Assembly (NCBI GenBank): GCA_004295565.1
Contig: AP019416.1
Span: 2,170,001 to 2,234,000 of the forward strand
DNA from: Vreelandella olivaria
GTDB lineage: Bacteria; Pseudomonadota; Gammaproteobacteria; Pseudomonadales; Halomonadaceae
DNA length: 64,000 nucleotides
Direction of reading: 5' to 3'
Made by a program: the position numbers and the translations under genes. This document shows positions 42,739 through 51,755 of the stretch, piece after piece; position 1 is the first letter of the stretch; every line of letters starts with the position of its first letter. Below the pieces are notes generated by a model. It was not told the origin of the DNA. It was given only the letters and a program-made list of their open reading frames with translations, and made no database searches.

Positions 42739-42981
42739 GGTTTATCTCCCTGTAGATAACGCCCAGCGCATTGAAGCGCTAAGCCTAGCGTTAGAAGGCT
42801 GCAGGTGTCGAATTGAACATCTACTCGTCATGGATGTAATGCGGCTGGGAGAGGGCGTGTAATGGGAAAGAGCTTGCAATTCAGTGATAAAAGCGTAAGA
42901 TATGCATCCGTTGGAAGGCGTGCTGCTATCTAAATAGCGCACTCTAGATAGACTAATCGATAGTCTAATAGATACTCCTAT

Positions 42982-43058
42982 AGAACCATAGCTCAGTTGG
43001 TTAGAGCGCCACGTTGACATCGTGGAGGTCGGCGGTTCAAATCCGCCTGGTTCTACCA
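42982..43058 (+). tRNA. tRNA-Val (anticodon GAC)
   Basis: The 77-base cloverleaf runs from AGAACCA to TGGTTCT-A-CCA, with the D arm (GCTCAGTTGGTTAGAGC), the anticodon GAC in TTGACAT and a TTCAAAT T loop. CCA is encoded. It is the first of a tandem pair. Confidence 0.96.
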
Positions 43059-43081
43059 GTCTTTGCCAACACCCCTTTTCA

Positions 43082-43158
43082 AGGACCATAGCTCAGTTGG
43101 TTAGAGCGCCACGTTGACATCGTGGAGGTCGGCGGTTCAAATCCGCCTGGTCCTACCA
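43082..43158 (+). tRNA. tRNA-Val (anticodon GAC), second copy
   Basis: Identical to the first copy except for one acceptor-stem pair: AGGACCA with TGGTCCT instead of AGAACCA with TGGTTCT. Both bases of the pair changed, so pairing is kept. It is separated from the first by 23 bases and followed by a strong terminator. CCA is encoded. Confidence 0.96.
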
Positions 43159-43170
43159 GCTTTTTATCAG

Positions 43171-43205
43171 AAACGCCCCAGGCAGCGATGCCTGGGGCGT
43201 TTTTG
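43171..43205 (+). terminator. Intrinsic terminator after tRNA-Val pair
   Basis: AAACGCCCCAGGCA and TGCCTGGGGCGTTT form a perfect 14-bp stem with a GCGA tetraloop and a following T run. Confidence 0.95.
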
Positions 43206-43289
43206 CGTCGGTGTGATGGCGCTTATAATGGCGCCTTTGGTTTTTTAGTCGCTAAGGCTTTTCATCGCTAGCGCTAAACTTGCGCTTGA

Positions 43290-43761
43290 TCAAACAAAGT
43301 GGGGCAGGTCAGTTTGGCGCATAAAAGTGGCGACCAGTGCTTCGACGCCTGCTTGGTCTTGTTGAGTAAAGCGCGTATGCAGTGGGCTATCCAGATCCAA
43401 TACGCCCCACAGGCGGCCATCCACTACGATGGGAACCACGAGTTCGGAGCGGGAGTTGGCGTCGCAGGCAATGTGGTCGGCAACCGCATGGACGTCGTCC
43501 ACTCGCTGGTGGTTTGTTGGCGTGCGGCCGCGCCGCATACGCCTTGCTAAAGGGAATTGGATGGCAGGCGGGCTGCCCTTGAAAGGGCCCCAGGGCTAAA
43601 ACCTCAGGCTGGCGCTGAAGATAAAAACCTACCCAGTTTAAGTCGCTAAGCTGTTGATGAATAAACGCACAGGTTTGCGCACTGTTGGTGAGCCAATCGC
43701 GGGTATCGAGCAGCGCTTCAAGCTGGCGATTGAGAAGAGGGTAGTCAACGCTGTTTTGCAT
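43290..43761 (-). CDS. msrC: Free methionine-(R)-sulfoxide reductase
   Basis: A single GAF domain of about 157 residues. 'NWVGFYLQRQPEVLALGPFQ', then 'PACHPIPFSKGVCG' and 'DHIACDANSRSELVVPIV' place the three redox Cys of the fRMsr (YebR/MsrC) family. A break near 43545 joins the two halves. It reduces free methionine sulfoxide. It lies just downstream of the methionine importer metNIQ, so a methionine theme is consistent, although it has its own start at ATG 43761. Confidence 0.9.
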
Positions 43762-43862
43762 GTGGGCTCCTATGCTAATATCGCAACAGGCCGACACTTA
43801 TTCATATGGGCGGCATATGAGTGTCGGCCTGGGTGCTATCTATTTTCTGCTAATTCGGGGTA

Positions 43863-44654
43863 TTACTCGATCCAGCCAGGAACGGCTGCGCCTTTAAACA
43901 GCTCTTCGGCTTTCTCGATCACTTCGTCGCGCTGATAGGCGTCGACCAACTGGCGAATCTCTTCACGCTCTTCATCACCGCCGCGAACCGCGATCAGGTT
44001 GACGTAAGGGGACTCGGGGCCCTCTTTGATCAGGGCATCATCCAGGCTTAAACCGGCCGGTTGTGCGAAGGTGTTGTTGATGAACGCCATGTCCACATCG
44101 GGCAGCACTCGGGGTAGCTGGGCGGCTTCGATCTCGCGGAAGCGGAAGTCGCGGGGGTTCTCCGCGATATCGATCGGCGTGGATTCGAGGAATTCTGGAT
44201 CGTTGAGGGTGATCAGGCCTTCGTTGTGCATCAGGATCAGCGCGCGACCTTCATTTGATGGGTCGTTGGGCAGCGCGATTTGAGCGCCGTCTGGCAGGTC
44301 ATCGATACTGTCGTATTTTTCTGAGTAAGCGCCAATGGGGTAAACGAAGGTGTAGCCAGCGATAGCCAGGTCATAGCCACGGTCGTCGACCATCGACTGC
44401 AAGTAGGGCTCATGCTGGTAAGCATTGGCGTTCAGGCTGCCGTCTGCCAGGGCGGCATTCGGGGTAACGTAATCGGTAAACTCGATGATTTCCACATCGA
44501 GGTCGTACTCTTCTTTGGCAATGCGCGCAGCCACTTCCATTACTTCGGTCTCAGGGCCGGCCACGGTACCCATTTTAATGCTGCGCGTTTCAGCATTAGC
44601 GACGTTAACCGCAAGTGCCAGGGCGGTAAGGCTACCAATAATCAGTTTTTGCAT
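43863..44654 (-). CDS. metQ: D-/L-methionine ABC transporter substrate-binding protein
   Basis: An intact ORF of 263 residues. 'KLIIGSLTALALAVNVANA' is a Sec signal peptide. No lipobox Cys follows, so unlike E. coli MetQ it appears to be released as a soluble periplasmic protein. 'MGTVAGPETEVMEVAARIAK', 'LNANAYQHEPYL' and 'PNDPSNEGRALILMHNEGLI' are NlpA/MetQ family motifs. Third gene of metN-metI-metQ, 102 bases after metI. Confidence 0.95.
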   Translation of the reverse strand: MQKLIIGSLTALALAVNVANAETRSIKMGTVAGPETEVMEVAARIAKEEYDLDVEIIEFTDYVTPNAALADGSLNANAYQHEPYLQSMVDDRGYDLAIAGYTFVYPIGAYSEKYDSIDDLPDGAQIALPNDPSNEGRALILMHNEGLITLNDPEFLESTPIDIAENPRDFRFREIEAAQLPRVLPDVDMAFINNTFAQPAGLSLDDALIKEGPESPYVNLIAVRGGDEEREEIRQLVDAYQRDEVIEKAEELFKGAAVPGWIE

Positions 44655-44756
44655 GAGGTCTCTCCAGTGACGTTGTGCTTAATAGTGCAATGATGCGGCA
44701 ATAAAAACCGTTGTCTAATGCATTTTGGTTATAAGAGATAGGTGGTGAGCTTACTA

Positions 44757-45409
44757 CTATTTGCGATCACTTTTGCGAACCAGGTAGTCGCCCAGGCTCT
44801 GGAAGCCCTGCACCATGACGACCAGGATTACCACCGTAATCAGCATGATGGTGGGGTTAAAGCGGTTGTAGCCGTAGCGAATGCCTAAGTCGCCAAGGCC
44901 ACCGCCACCCACTGCACCGGCCATGGCGGAGTAGCTTACCAGTGTGACCACGGTGATGGTTAAGCCGGTCATGATGCCGCCACGAGCTTCCGGAATCAGT
45001 ACTTTGCGAATAATTTGCCAAGGGGTTGCCCCCATGGCTTGGGCAGCTTCGATTAACCCAGGGAAATCTCATTAAGCGCCGCCTCGACCAGCCGAGCGAC
45101 AAACGGAATAGCGGCAATGGTGAGCGGAACTGATGCGGCATTAATACCAATTGAGGTGCCCACCAGCATCCGCGTGAAAGGAATGATCGCCACCATCAAA
45201 ATAATAAACGGGATCGAGCGTCCAATGTTGGTAACAATGCTCAGTACTTGGTTAAGTACTGGTTTCGCTAATATTTGCCGCGGGCGCGTAACGTAGAGCA
45301 TCACCCCGAGTGGCAGGCCGACGAGGGTGGAAATAAGTCCTGAAACGGCCACCATATAAAGCGTATCCAGCGTGGCCTGTAAAATTAAATCAATCATTGC
45401 GCTGGACAT
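44757..45409 (-). CDS. metI: Methionine ABC transporter permease
   Basis: About 217 residues and five membrane helices. 'TNIGRSIPFIILMVAIIPF' and, after a break near 45060, 'EAAQAMGATPWQIIRKVLIP' with 'EARGGIMTG', the EAA loop that contacts the ATPase, are MetI signatures. ATG 45409 overlaps the metN end by 20 bases, so translation is coupled. Confidence 0.95.
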
Positions 45410-46445
45410 GGCCGAGTACCTCCACTTGTAGTTGATGGGATTCGAGATAGTGCATGGCTTGCTGGGTTTGCGCCGCAGAGCCCAGCAGCTCCGCAATCAT
45501 CAGACCCAGGGTACGCTCCTGAATCGACTCTACTTTCGCTTGTAAAATGCTCACATCGACCCCGCACTCCCGCGCCAGGCGTGAAATCAGCGGGGTCGAG
45601 ACCGCATCGCCTGAGAAGGTTAGGCGTACCACTGGTGGGTATTTTCGCCGGGGGCGTCAAGGAGCCTCTCGATCAACTCTTTAGGCGGCGTTAGCTGCAG
45701 GAAGTCGTTAAGAAACTCGCGACCCAGCTGCGTACGCGGGGCGGTGAAGAAGTCGCCAACTTCAGCGTCTTCCACTAGTTCGCCGTCCGAGATCAAGCTC
45801 ACCCGGTGGCAAATGGATTTGACCACTTCCATCTCGTGGGTGATCAGTAGGATGGTAATGCCCAATTGATGGTTAATATCGCGCAGTAGTTCCAGAATTG
45901 AACTGGTGGTCTGTGGGTCTAGGGCAGAGGTTGCCTCATCACAGAGCAGCACCTGTGGCTTGCTGGCTAGCGCCCGGGCAATCGCTACCCGCTGTTTTTG
46001 ACCGCCGGAAAGCTGGGCAGGGTACTGGTTGGCTTTATCCGCCAGACCTACCATCTCCAGTAGCGGAATAACACGATCGCGCACGGTGTGGCGTTTTGCC
46101 CCATTAACTCAAGGGGTAGCGCAACATTGTCGAATACGGTGCGTGTGGTCAGTAGATTAAAGTGCTGAAAAATCATGCCAATACGATGGCGCGCGCGGTT
46201 GAGCGCTGAGTTGCTCAACTGGGTCATTTCCTGGCCATCGACCGTCACGCTGCCGCTGGTGGGGCGCTCTAGCAAGTTGACACAGCGGATGAGCGTCGAT
46301 TTACCTGCGCCGGACAGGCCGATGACGCCGTGAATCGTACCCTTGGGCACCGTAAGGGTAGCGTTTTGAGCGCATGGATGGCGTTTGCACCGCTGCCCTT
46401 GTTATTACTGAAATAGGTTTTACTAACGTTGCTAAGTTCAATCAT
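45390..46445 (-). CDS. metN: Methionine ABC transporter ATP-binding protein
   Basis: MetN powers methionine uptake. It reads [20 protein letters not shown], '[20 protein letters not shown]' (Walker A), '[17 protein letters not shown]' (signature) and '[16 protein letters not shown]' (Walker B). A C-terminal NIL domain ([17 protein letters not shown] on) binds methionine and inhibits transport. Breaks near 46365, 46095 and 45645. About 352 residues. First gene of the operon, behind a 260-base leader with a SAM-II-like riboswitch. Confidence 0.96.
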
Positions 46446-46566
46446 AGCGTTTGCCTTACCGGTAGGCCGAAAACAGTGTGCGGAGTGCGAAACCCAAGCG
46501 GTTAAAAACAGTTGGGATAAACTCTCGGGTCACTAAAAAAGGGCGGCTAAGGATAGGGCGGGGAAT

Positions 46567-46592
46567 AAAAAAGGCCACCCTAATGGGTGGCC
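46567..46592 (-). terminator. Attenuator-type terminator in the metN leader
   Basis: On the minus strand GGCCACCC, loop ATTA and GGGTGGCC form a perfect 8-bp stem, followed by TTTTTTATT. It lies 12 bases after the 3' end of the riboswitch pseudoknot and 121 bases before the metN start, inside the leader, so it can act as the expression platform. Confidence 0.9.
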
Positions 46593-46604
46593 ATCAACGC
46601 TGGA

Positions 46605-46694
46605 CACACCCTTTAGCTGCACTTCACCGGGTCAATAGCCAATACTAAATCAGTGACCAAGTGGACGCCCGCAATCTGGGTACAAATCGGCGTC
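46605..46694 (-). promoter_or_regulatory. SAM-II-like riboswitch upstream of metN
   Basis: On the minus strand P1 is GACGCC (46694-46689) with GGCGTC. Its loop reads GATTTGTACCCAGATTGC, matching the SAM-II pattern GAUUU-n-ACC-n-UUGC. After a long linker comes GCAGCTAAAGGGTG (46620-46607), matching the conserved GCUAAA-GGG segment. Loop ACCC can pair with GGGT to make the pseudoknot. The usual linker is only about ten bases; here about 40 bases (from CACTT to AAGTG) can form an extra hairpin. A promoter precedes and a terminator follows. SAM would be expected to turn metNIQ off. The match was made by eye from memory of the family. Confidence 0.8.
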
Positions 46695-46711
46695 ATTACA
46701 TTTGAGGCAAA

Positions 46712-46740
46712 ATTCTAGGGTTGGATAGCGGTCTTGTCAA
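46712..46740 (-). promoter_or_regulatory. Sigma-70 promoter of metNIQ
   Basis: On the minus strand TTGACA (46740-46735) is a perfect -35 box. A 17-base spacer follows, and TAGAAT (46717-46712) is a near-perfect -10 box. Transcription would begin near 46705, just before the riboswitch. Confidence 0.85.
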
Positions 46741-47061
46741 TTTTGGCCGTCGTATTTTATGTTTTTACCCTGTGAAATGGCATTATTTTCTAATATTTGT
46801 GAATGGTTTGGTTTTAAGTTCTGTTGGCAGTGCGTGAACAGCCTTTGATTGGATGAAACCACCTCCCGCTTAACAGCCACAGGAATGTGAATGGCGTAGA
46901 ATGGGGCAGTGAAAACCAACAACGCGGTGCACAAATCTCAGGCAGCAGTAGTAAGCTTGCGCCAATGACTTGGCACTTTGACGGCTCAATGCTTCTTACT
47001 GCTCATTTTTGACGGCTTTATTTTTACTAGACGTTTTTCACTACATTAGGAGAACAGCCTT
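46741..47061. other. Intergenic region metN leader / ribE
   Basis: A 321-base gap with no credible gene. It lies between the metN promoter and ribE. No FMN riboswitch pattern was found before ribE. AGGAG immediately precedes ATG 47062. The region probably holds the ribE promoter and sequences upstream of the metN promoter. Confidence 0.5.
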
Positions 47062-47688
47062 ATGTTTACTGGCATTGTGCAAGGCGTGGCCAGGGTAGTG
47101 GCGGTGCGTGAGCTGGATGATTTTCGCGTGCATGTGGTGGAAATGCCTCCTTCAATGCGCGAGGGGCTTGAGATCGGCGCATCCGTGGCCCATAACGGTG
47201 TCTGTTTAACGGTGACGGCGATTGAGGGCGATAACGTTAGTTTTGACTTGATGCGTGAAACGCTGCGATTGACTAATCTTGGTGCAATTACCCCAGGGCA
47301 ATGCGTCAATATTGAGCGCGCTGCGCGCTTTGGGGATGAAATTGGTGGGCATTCCATGTCGGGCCACATTATTTCCATGGCTGAAGTCGTGGCCATTGAA
47401 GAGGCGCCTAATAACCGTCGGCTGTGGTTTTCACTGCCGGAAAGGTTGGGCCGATTCGTGTTTGAAAAGGGCTATATCGGGGTGGACGGTATTAGCTTGA
47501 CCATTGGCGATGTACGCCACGCGGAGACGGGCGCCGTGGAGTTTAGCGTCAATTTAATTCCTGAGACGCTGTCGCGCACCACGCTTCAGGATAGGGCACC
47601 GGGAGATCAGGTCAATATCGAAATTGATCCGCAAACCCAGGTAATCGTTGAAACTGTTGAGCGCGTATTGTCGCAACAGCGGCGGTAA
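47062..47688 (+). CDS. ribE: Riboflavin synthase alpha chain
   Basis: An intact ORF of 208 residues (also called ribC or ribE). It dismutates two lumazines to riboflavin. Two lumazine-binding repeats are seen, opening with MFTGIVQG and 'NGVCLTVTAI' in the first and 'SGHIISMAEVVAI', 'GYIGVDGISLTIGDV' in the second. AGGAG is 6 bases upstream. It stands alone rather than with other rib genes. Confidence 0.95.
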   Translation: MFTGIVQGVARVVAVRELDDFRVHVVEMPPSMREGLEIGASVAHNGVCLTVTAIEGDNVSFDLMRETLRLTNLGAITPGQCVNIERAARFGDEIGGHSMSGHIISMAEVVAIEEAPNNRRLWFSLPERLGRFVFEKGYIGVDGISLTIGDVRHAETGAVEFSVNLIPETLSRTTLQDRAPGDQVNIEIDPQTQVIVETVERVLSQQRR

Positions 47689-47895
47689 TGGTGTTTATTG
47701 GTTGTTGGGCTGACCGATCGGTTAGATCATGGCCTGAAGATTGCTTGGTATTCGGCAGCGGGCGGTTTCCGCCGACATTGGTCGCCATGCTGAGCCGCTC
47801 GCATCAAGGCGAGCGTTTCGGTAGTATGTGCGGCTTTTCTCAGCACCAGAATGCATACGCGTCATGCGACGTTAGCGCTAAGGACAACAAACTTC

Positions 47896-49192
47896 ATGAA
47901 ACTTCTGGATAACTATTTCAAGCTCTCCGAGCAAAAAACCAACGTGAAAACAGAAGTTATCGCCGGGATCACCACCTTCCTGACGATGGCCTACATTATT
48001 TTTGTCAACCCGAGCATCCTTTCGGAAGCGGGGATGGACTACGGCGCGGTGTTCGTAGCGACTTGCCTGGCGGCGGCGATTGGTTGTTTCGTCATGGGCC
48101 TGTGGGCCAATTACCCCATTGCCCAGGCCCCAGGCATGGGTTTGAACGCCTTCTTCACCTATGGCGTCGTACTGGGGATGGGGTATACCTGGGAGGCTGC
48201 GTTGGGGCAGTCTTCTTCTCCGGTTTAACCTTCTTTTATTAAGCATTTTTAAAATTCGCGAGTGGATCATTAACTCCATTCCAATGACATTACGCTTGGG
48301 GATAGCCGCGGGTATCGGGCTTTTCCTGGCGATGATTGCGCTTAAGAATGCCGGTATTGTGGTCGCCAACCCGGCGACCTTTGTTTCCCTGGGGGATCTT
48401 TCCCAACCCCCGGCTATTTATGCGCTGCTGGGCTTCTTTGTGATCACCGCGCTCTCATACTTGCGAGTGACTGGTGCCGTCATGATCGGGATTTTGGGGA
48501 TTACTGTTGCTGCAATGGTGCTTGGCCATAACGAATACGGGGGGCTGATGTCGATGCCACCCTCCATTGCACCTACCTTTATGGCCATGGATTTGATGGG
48601 CGCGTTGGACGTGGCGATGCTAAGCGTGATCTTTGCCTTCCTGTTTGTGGATCTATTTGATACCTCGGGTACGCTGATCGGTGTCGCACATCGCGGCAAA
48701 CTGCTAGACAAAGACGGCAAGTTGCCGCGCATTGGTCGCGCCATGATGGCCGATAGCACCGCGTCAATGGCGGGCGCTGCCTTGGGTACTTCCACCACGA
48801 CGAGCTACATTGAATCGACGGCGGGTATCGCCTCGGGTGGCCGCACGGGTTTAACGGCGGTAGTCGTCGGTGTTTTGTTCCTGATCAGCCTGTTCTTCGC
48901 ACCGCTGGCGGGCTCGATTCCGGCCTACGCAACTGCGGGGGCGCTTCTGTATGTGGCTGTTCTGATGGCGGGAAGTTTGGCTCATGCTAATTGGGAAGAC
49001 CCCACCGATGCCGCACCGGTACTGATTGCTGCCCTGGCAATGCCGCTGACGTTCTCGATTGCCGAAGGCATCGCGCTAGGCTTTATTAGCTATGTGGCGA
49101 TCAAGGCGCTGTCGGGCCGCTTTAGCGATCTGAATCCGGCGGTGATTATTCTAGCGCTGCTGTTTGCGGCCAGATTTTTATTCCTAGGGTAA
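47896..49192 (+). CDS. Guanine/hypoxanthine NCS2 permease
   Basis: About 432 residues, AzgA-like branch. '[20 protein letters not shown]', '[20 protein letters not shown]', '[19 protein letters not shown]' and '[20 protein letters not shown]' are diagnostic of the adenine/guanine/hypoxanthine permeases. One break near 48210. ATG 47896 is the usual [13 protein letters not shown] start. It sits before apt and gpt, so imported purine bases are handed to salvage enzymes. Confidence 0.93.
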
Positions 49193-49233
49193 CTAGCCCT
49201 TATCACTTTTTTTATTACTCAATGAGAGACGCG

Positions 49234-49779
49234 ATGAGCATCTACGGCGACTACATTAAGTCCGTTATTCGCACGGTTCCCGATTGGCCTGAGCAGGGCG
49301 TGAATTTTCGCGACATCACCCCGTTGCTGCAAAATAGCGCTGCCTTCCGCAAGCTGATCGATAGCTTCGTACACCGCTATCAGGAGATGAACCTGGATGC
49401 CATTGCAGCCATTGATGCGCGTGGTTTTATTATTGGCGCACCGCTCGCCTATGAGTTGGGCTGCAGCTTTGTACCGGTGCGCAAGAAGGGCAAACTGCCC
49501 TTCAAAACCATCAGCGAGACCTACACCCTGGAGTACGGTCATTCTGAAGTGGAGCTGCATTCCGATGCCTTTCAAACGGACGATCGTATTCTGCTGATGG
49601 ATGACCTGATTGCCACCGGTGGCACTATGCTGGCAGCGGCCAACCTCATTCAGCGCAGCGGGGGCCATGTGGTGGAGACCGCCACCATTATTGATCTGCC
49701 CGAACTGGGTGGTTCGCAGAAAATTCGCGATGCTGGTTATAGCGTATTCGCAGTTTGTTCTTTCAACGAAGACGAGTAA
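49234..49779 (+). CDS. apt: Adenine phosphoribosyltransferase
   Basis: Apt makes AMP from adenine and PRPP. '[19 protein letters not shown]' and '[18 protein letters not shown]' and '[18 protein letters not shown]' (PRPP loop) are present. Intact, 181 residues from ATG 49234; ATG 49222 is an in-frame alternative. gpt starts six bases after the stop. Confidence 0.97.
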   Translation: MSIYGDYIKSVIRTVPDWPEQGVNFRDITPLLQNSAAFRKLIDSFVHRYQEMNLDAIAAIDARGFIIGAPLAYELGCSFVPVRKKGKLPFKTISETYTLEYGHSEVELHSDAFQTDDRILLMDDLIATGGTMLAAANLIQRSGGHVVETATIIDLPELGGSQKIRDAGYSVFAVCSFNEDE

Positions 49780-49785
49780 ATCCCC

Positions 49786-50265
49786 ATGAGCAGCGATCGC
49801 TATCACCAACACTTCACTGTCTCCTGGGATCAACTGCACCGTGACGTGCGTACGCTTTGTCACCAGATGATTGAGCGTGACTTTAAAGGCATCGTAGCGA
49901 TTACCCGCGGCGGTTTAATTCCTGCCGCGTTGATTGCCCGGGAGCTTAATATCCGGCTGATCGATACCGTATGCATTAAAAGCTACGACCACATGGATCA
50001 AGGCGGCCTGGATATCATGAAGGGCGTCGATCATGATGGTGAAGGCTGGTTGTTGGTCGATGACTTGGTGGATACCGGCAAAACGGCGCGGGCAGTTCGC
50101 AAAATGCTGCCGAAAGCGCACTTTGTGACTATCTACGCCAAGCCGGATGGTCGCCCGCTGGTGGATCAATACCTAACCGAAGTGGCTCAGCAGTGCTGGA
50201 TCCAGTTCCCATGGGATATGGGCGTTGCCTATGTTGAACCGCTTGTCGATCAGATGAAGAGGTAG
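49786..50265 (+). CDS. gpt: Xanthine-guanine phosphoribosyltransferase
   Basis: An intact ORF of 159 residues. Gpt salvages guanine and xanthine. '[20 protein letters not shown]' and '[20 protein letters not shown]' (PRPP loop) are typical, and the length fits E. coli Gpt. It is coupled to apt upstream and ung two bases downstream. Confidence 0.96.
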   Translation: MSSDRYHQHFTVSWDQLHRDVRTLCHQMIERDFKGIVAITRGGLIPAALIARELNIRLIDTVCIKSYDHMDQGGLDIMKGVDHDGEGWLLVDDLVDTGKTARAVRKMLPKAHFVTIYAKPDGRPLVDQYLTEVAQQCWIQFPWDMGVAYVEPLVDQMKR

Positions 50266-50267
50266 TG

Positions 50268-50947
50268 ATGGCTAATCCGCTTCCCGACGACTGGAATCAG
50301 TGGCTGGGTAATGAGTTCCAGGCTGACTACATGCTGGCGCTAAAAGCGTTTTTGGCTGAGCAAAAAGCGGCCAAAAAATCATTTATCCTCACTCCTCACA
50401 CTGGTTTCGCGCCTTTGAGCTGACCCCGTTGAGCGAAGTGAAGGTGGTTATTTTAGGCCAGGATCCTTACCACGGGCCGAACCAGGCCCATGGCTTATGT
50501 TTTTCTGTGCAGCCCGGCGTTCCCGTGCCGCCGTCGCTGGTCAATATCTATAAAGAGCTGGCCAGCGATGTGGGTTTTACTCCCGTGCGCCATGGTCATC
50601 TGGAAGCATGGGCCAAGCAGGGCGTGCTGTTGTTAAACACCTCGCTGACCGTGGAGCAGGGCAATGCGGCCTCGCATCGCGGTAAAGGGTGGGAGCCGTT
50701 CACTGACCGGGCGATTGAAACCGTCAGCCAGCATGCGCCACCGTGTGTTTCTGCTATGGGGGAGTCATGCGCGCCAGAAAAAGGCGTTAATTGATCAGGG
50801 GCGTCATTTAATCCTAGAAGCCCCGCACCCTTCACCGCTCTCCGCGCACCGTGGCTTTTTGGCACCCGGCATTTTTCCCAAGCCAATCAATTTCTACAAG
50901 CGCAAGGACGAGACCCCATCGAGTGGCAATTGCCTGAAACCCCTTAA
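50268..50947 (+). CDS. ung: Uracil-DNA glycosylase
   Basis: Ung removes uracil from DNA. ATG 50268, start '[20 protein letters not shown]'. After an A-run break near 50385, '[20 protein letters not shown]' holds the catalytic Asp, '[19 protein letters not shown]' follows, and after a break near 50740 '[15 protein letters not shown]' holds the catalytic His. A third break near 50880 restores the end (EWQLPETP). About 227 residues. It is placed between salvage genes gpt and upp. Confidence 0.96.
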
Positions 50948-51042
50948 CCTTGCAGGTGGTTGCGGGTAGAATACGCGCAATTTTGCGCCTAGCTGATGCA
51001 GCTCTGGTTGTCATTCTGAATCCCCTGCAGTGAGGAAGTCCC

Positions 51043-51672
51043 ATGAGTGTTTACGCCATTAACCATCCGCTTGTTCAACATAAGCTGGGTCTGATGCGCG
51101 AAGTTGATCTTAGCACTAAGAGCTTTCGTGAGCTGGCAGGTGAAGTTGCCAAGCTGTTGACCTATGAAGCAACCAAGGGGCTGGAGCTGGAAGATCATGA
51201 AATCCAGGGATGGAATGGCGAGCCGATTGCCACGCGTCGGTTAAAGGGTAAAAAAGTCACCGTCGTGCCGATTTTGCGTGCAGGGCTCGGCATGCTGGAA
51301 GGCGTCACGGATCTAATCCCCAGTGCGCGGGTAAGCGTTGTAGGTCTTTATCGGGATGAAGAAACGCTTCAACCGGTGCCTTATTTCGCCAAGTTTGCCA
51401 ACGATATCGAAGAACGCATGGCCATCGTTATCGACCCCATGCTGGCTACTGGCGGCTCAATGGTGGCCACGCTGGACATGCTGCGCGAGCGGGGCTGCGA
51501 GCATATGAAGGTGATTGTGCTCGTGGCGGCACCTGAAGGTATCAAGCGGGTGCAGGACGCTTACCCCGATATCGAAATTTACACCGCCTCAATCGATGAC
51601 CGCCTCGATGAGAATGGCTACATCGTCCCCGGGTTGGGTGACGCTGGCGACAAGATTTTCGGAACGCGCTAA
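51043..51672 (+). CDS. upp: Uracil phosphoribosyltransferase
   Basis: An intact ORF of 209 residues. Upp makes UMP from uracil. '[20 protein letters not shown]' and '[20 protein letters not shown]' (PRPP loop) are diagnostic, ending '[13 protein letters not shown]' as usual. uraA follows, so uptake and salvage of uracil are paired as in E. coli. Confidence 0.98.
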   Translation: MSVYAINHPLVQHKLGLMREVDLSTKSFRELAGEVAKLLTYEATKGLELEDHEIQGWNGEPIATRRLKGKKVTVVPILRAGLGMLEGVTDLIPSARVSVVGLYRDEETLQPVPYFAKFANDIEERMAIVIDPMLATGGSMVATLDMLRERGCEHMKVIVLVAAPEGIKRVQDAYPDIEIYTASIDDRLDENGYIVPGLGDAGDKIFGTR

Positions 51673-51689
51673 GCATCGTTACTGACATT

Positions 51690-51720
51690 GCCCCTTACGC
51701 CTCGCGTCAGGGCATTTTTG
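51690..51720 (+). terminator. Weak hairpin between upp and uraA
   Basis: TGCCCCTTACG and CGTCAGGGCA form an imperfect stem followed by TTTTTG. A base may be missing from one arm. It could cause partial termination between upp and uraA. Confidence 0.4.
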
Positions 51721-51755
51721 CATACCTGCCATCCAATAATTCTAGGAATTCCCTT

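Noticed and set aside
46737-46934. A 65-codon minus-strand ORF upstream of the metN leader
   Set aside because: It covers the metN -35 box, has no ribosome site and no family resemblance.
46741-47061. FMN riboswitch before ribE
   Set aside because: The conserved FMN-element segments (such as AGGGUGAAAUUCC and ACCGGCGGU) are absent.
47689-47895. Purine riboswitch before the guanine/hypoxanthine permease
   Set aside because: No three-way junction with the conserved TATA/CCTAC-type core could be found on the plus strand.
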